Below, piece by piece: positions 60,601-63,600 of a stretch of DNA of 64,000 nucleotides. A program made the position numbers and the translations under genes. The stretch is from Chaetorhynchus papuensis. Taxonomy: Eukaryota > Chordata > Aves > Passeriformes > Rhipiduridae. The stretch spans positions 307,560 to 371,559 of the forward strand of contig VWYX01000660.1 in the NCBI GenBank assembly GCA_013396525.1, given 5' to 3'. Numbering within the stretch: the stretch's first letter is position 1; every line of letters begins with the position of its first letter. The notes beneath the pieces are model-generated. The model searched no databases. It was not told the origin of the DNA and saw nothing but the letters and a program-made list of their open reading frames with translations.

Positions 60601-63600
60601 AGCAGGTGCTCAGCATCATGGAGATCATCCTGGATGAATCCAATGCAGAACCCCTGAGCGAGGACAAGGTGAGAGCCTGGGGAGCTGAGCTCCAGGAGCT
60701 GCAGGGGGGTGCTGATGGAGTCTGACCCTTGTTGCACCTCTGGAAGGGCTTGAGGAGGGCCCTGAACCAAAAGCACTGCGAGGCTTTGCTAGGACAAGTC
60801 TTGCACGTGTAGAAGCTGAGGAGTTGGTAAGACTAAATCCTGTCTGTCTCTAGTGTTTTCTGCCTTGGCCTTACCTGAAAACCAAAGCTGTGCTAAGATG
60901 TATCTAGAGACGTAAAAATCTGGGCTGTACTGTAGCCCAGAGTCTGGAGATCAGGTGTATGATTGTATTAAACTATTACTTTAGTTCCATCATCCCCCCC
61001 TCACTGAGGGGGTGAGGGTTGTTAGGCACTGCTTGGATCCTTTCCTTCCTGCTTTGGGCCACAAGCCAGGGAGAGACAAGAAAAGACACAGCTTGGCCTT
61101 GTTTTTCAGAGTGTTTTTGTATGTGTTGAAAACATGATTGATTTTCCAGCTAATTGAGAATAAAACTGAATCTCTACCAGACTGAGAACAAGAGTTTCTC
61201 ACTCATCTTTTGAAGCTGTGGGTGGACAGGAATCTGGTGTGCTTTGAGTTGGAATTATTAGACTTTTGACTGGAAAATGCTTTAACAGTAGGTGGAATAA
61301 TCCAGCTGTCAGCTAGAGGAGTTGATACTGATGCCTTGAGGTGGCCACCTAAAAACAGAGGGAAGCTAGACAAGAATAAGAGAATAAAAGTAGGTATTTA
61401 TTTGAAGGGCCTTCCAAGGTACACCCTGGGCAGGCCAAAGGCTACACCCAAGATGGACCCTGGGTCACAGGTTCTTCACACTTTTATAAGTTTGGTCCAT
61501 TTGCATATCAGGGTTAATTCTCCAATTATAACTTCAGTTCATGATGTAATTACCCCAAGTTTGCTACTCCTTCAGAGCCTTTTAGTTTACACATTTTGGG
61601 GCCTGGGATGATCGAGGTGTCCTTGTAGAGCAAACCTAGAGAGGCTTTGTTATCTCTGACCAGCATGAGAAAACAGCAGCTGACAGGCCACAGGAAACTT
61701 CAGAGTTACACACCAGGCAGTACAGGATTTGAAAAATATAAAAGTTAAAACCTAAGGCATCAATGCCATTCCACAAGACCTTTGGGAACGAGGCTGGGTT
61801 TTATTTTTATCAGGGCCTACCCCTTCCCAACTGGAGTAATCCACCAGCTCTACCAGAGTGAGGATTCCCTTGTAGGTTTATTCCTGAATGGAAATCCTGC
61901 TCTTCTTCCTTCCCAGGGCAACCTGCTCCTCACGGGGGACAAGGACCAGCTGGTGATGCTGCTGGACCAGATCAACAGCACCTTTGTGCGCTCCAACCTG
62001 AGCGTGCTGCAGGGGCTGCTGCGCATCATCCCCTACCTGAGCTTCGGGGAGATGGAGAAGATGCAGATCCTGGTGGACCGCTTCAAACCCTACTGCAACT
62101 TCGATAAGTACGTTGGCACAGCTCAGCTGAATCCTCAAATCACCTCTTCCTGGTCTTAGAATCAAGAGTCAAACGCGGTTAGAACGGGGAAAAAGGGATT
62201 TTACCTTGGTGTTTATTTTAAGGATCCTTAGGTGCACCATGTCCAGGTCGAATGCACCTCCGTGCACACCTCAATGTCCCCTCTTAAAAAATCTGGTCTC
62301 ACATTGTAGATGTTACTAATTAGCACATCTATCCAAAATTCCCCAGTGAGAGGCTCCAATGAGCCCCCCTCCCCAAGGAACCTTCCCCTGGATGGTTCTA
62401 TCTCAGTTTACAAAATGTGTTCTGGAGAGGACCTTGGGCTCTGGGCACACTGATCCCTCACTACGAAGCTTCTCAAATGTTCAGTCTCCCAGCTTATCAA
62501 ACAAGTCCAAGAATGTTCTGTATTCTTAGTAAGCACTAAGAATACAGAAGCTGTAAAAAGGTATAAGAGGGGTATAAAAGAAAAGGCAAAAAATCATCAC
62601 GGCACCACTGACATGTCTCTGCCTGTATTTCCTCACTGATGCTTACTCCAGTGTGATGCCAGGCTTCAGCTTCATTTCCTCTTTCACTTCCAAGCCATTT
62701 TTGAAAGAAATATGTGAGCTCTAGCTCGAAAAATAGGTCTTTGGAAAGTATTGTGAGGTGATAGGGGCCTGAGTAGCTTTTCTGAGTCTCTGAGCTGGGG
62801 CAGGTACATCATGCAGTGCTAATGAAAATGAGAATCACAGGCAGAGTTATCATTTCTTCTCTTTGTTCAGGTATGATGAGGAGCACAGTGGAGATGATAA
62901 AGTTTTCCTGGACTGCTTCTGTAAAATAGCAGCAGGAATAAAGAACAACAGCAACGGCCATCAGCTGAAAGATCTCATCCTGCAGAAGGGAATCACACAG
63001 AATGCCCTGGATTACATGAAAAAGCACATCCCCAGTGCAAAGAAGTAAGAGTCACTATTTAATGAGTGTGGTTAATGTGTGTGACTGTCCTGGGCATCCT
63101 CCTCATTCCATCACCACAATCTCCCAAGAAATCCATGACCAAGGGCACGTTCAGGAGCATTCAGAGCTGTGCTGCAGAGCTCTGGTGAAGCAGTGCACGT
63201 ACAGGGATGAGCTAAAACGCCTGAAATCCTCCCATTTGATACCCATCCAAGCTGATTCCTTGGATATCACAATTCTCGTGTCTCCTGCCTGTTCCCTCCT
63301 GTTGCACAGAGTTTTTGCTGTTGGCTAAGAGTTGGCACCGTGGCTGTGCACAGCATGGAAGTGGGAGTGTGGCTGTCCCTTCATTAATTAGCTGATGAGG
63401 CACACGGGGGAGGGAAGGAGGGAGGGAGGGAGTCCTCCCTGCAGCCTGGAGCCGTGCTGCTGGCTGGGACACTGCCCCTCAGCTGCTGCCTCTGCTTTTC
63501 CCTGCAGTTTGGATGCAGACGTGTGGAAGAAGTTCTTATCTCGACCTGCACTTCCTTTTATCCTGCGCCTGCTCCGAGGCCTCGCGACGCAGCACCCTGC

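Noticed and set aside
60033..60776. Open frames spanning the 346-base gap
   Set aside because: N plus translated 41-bp repeat units.
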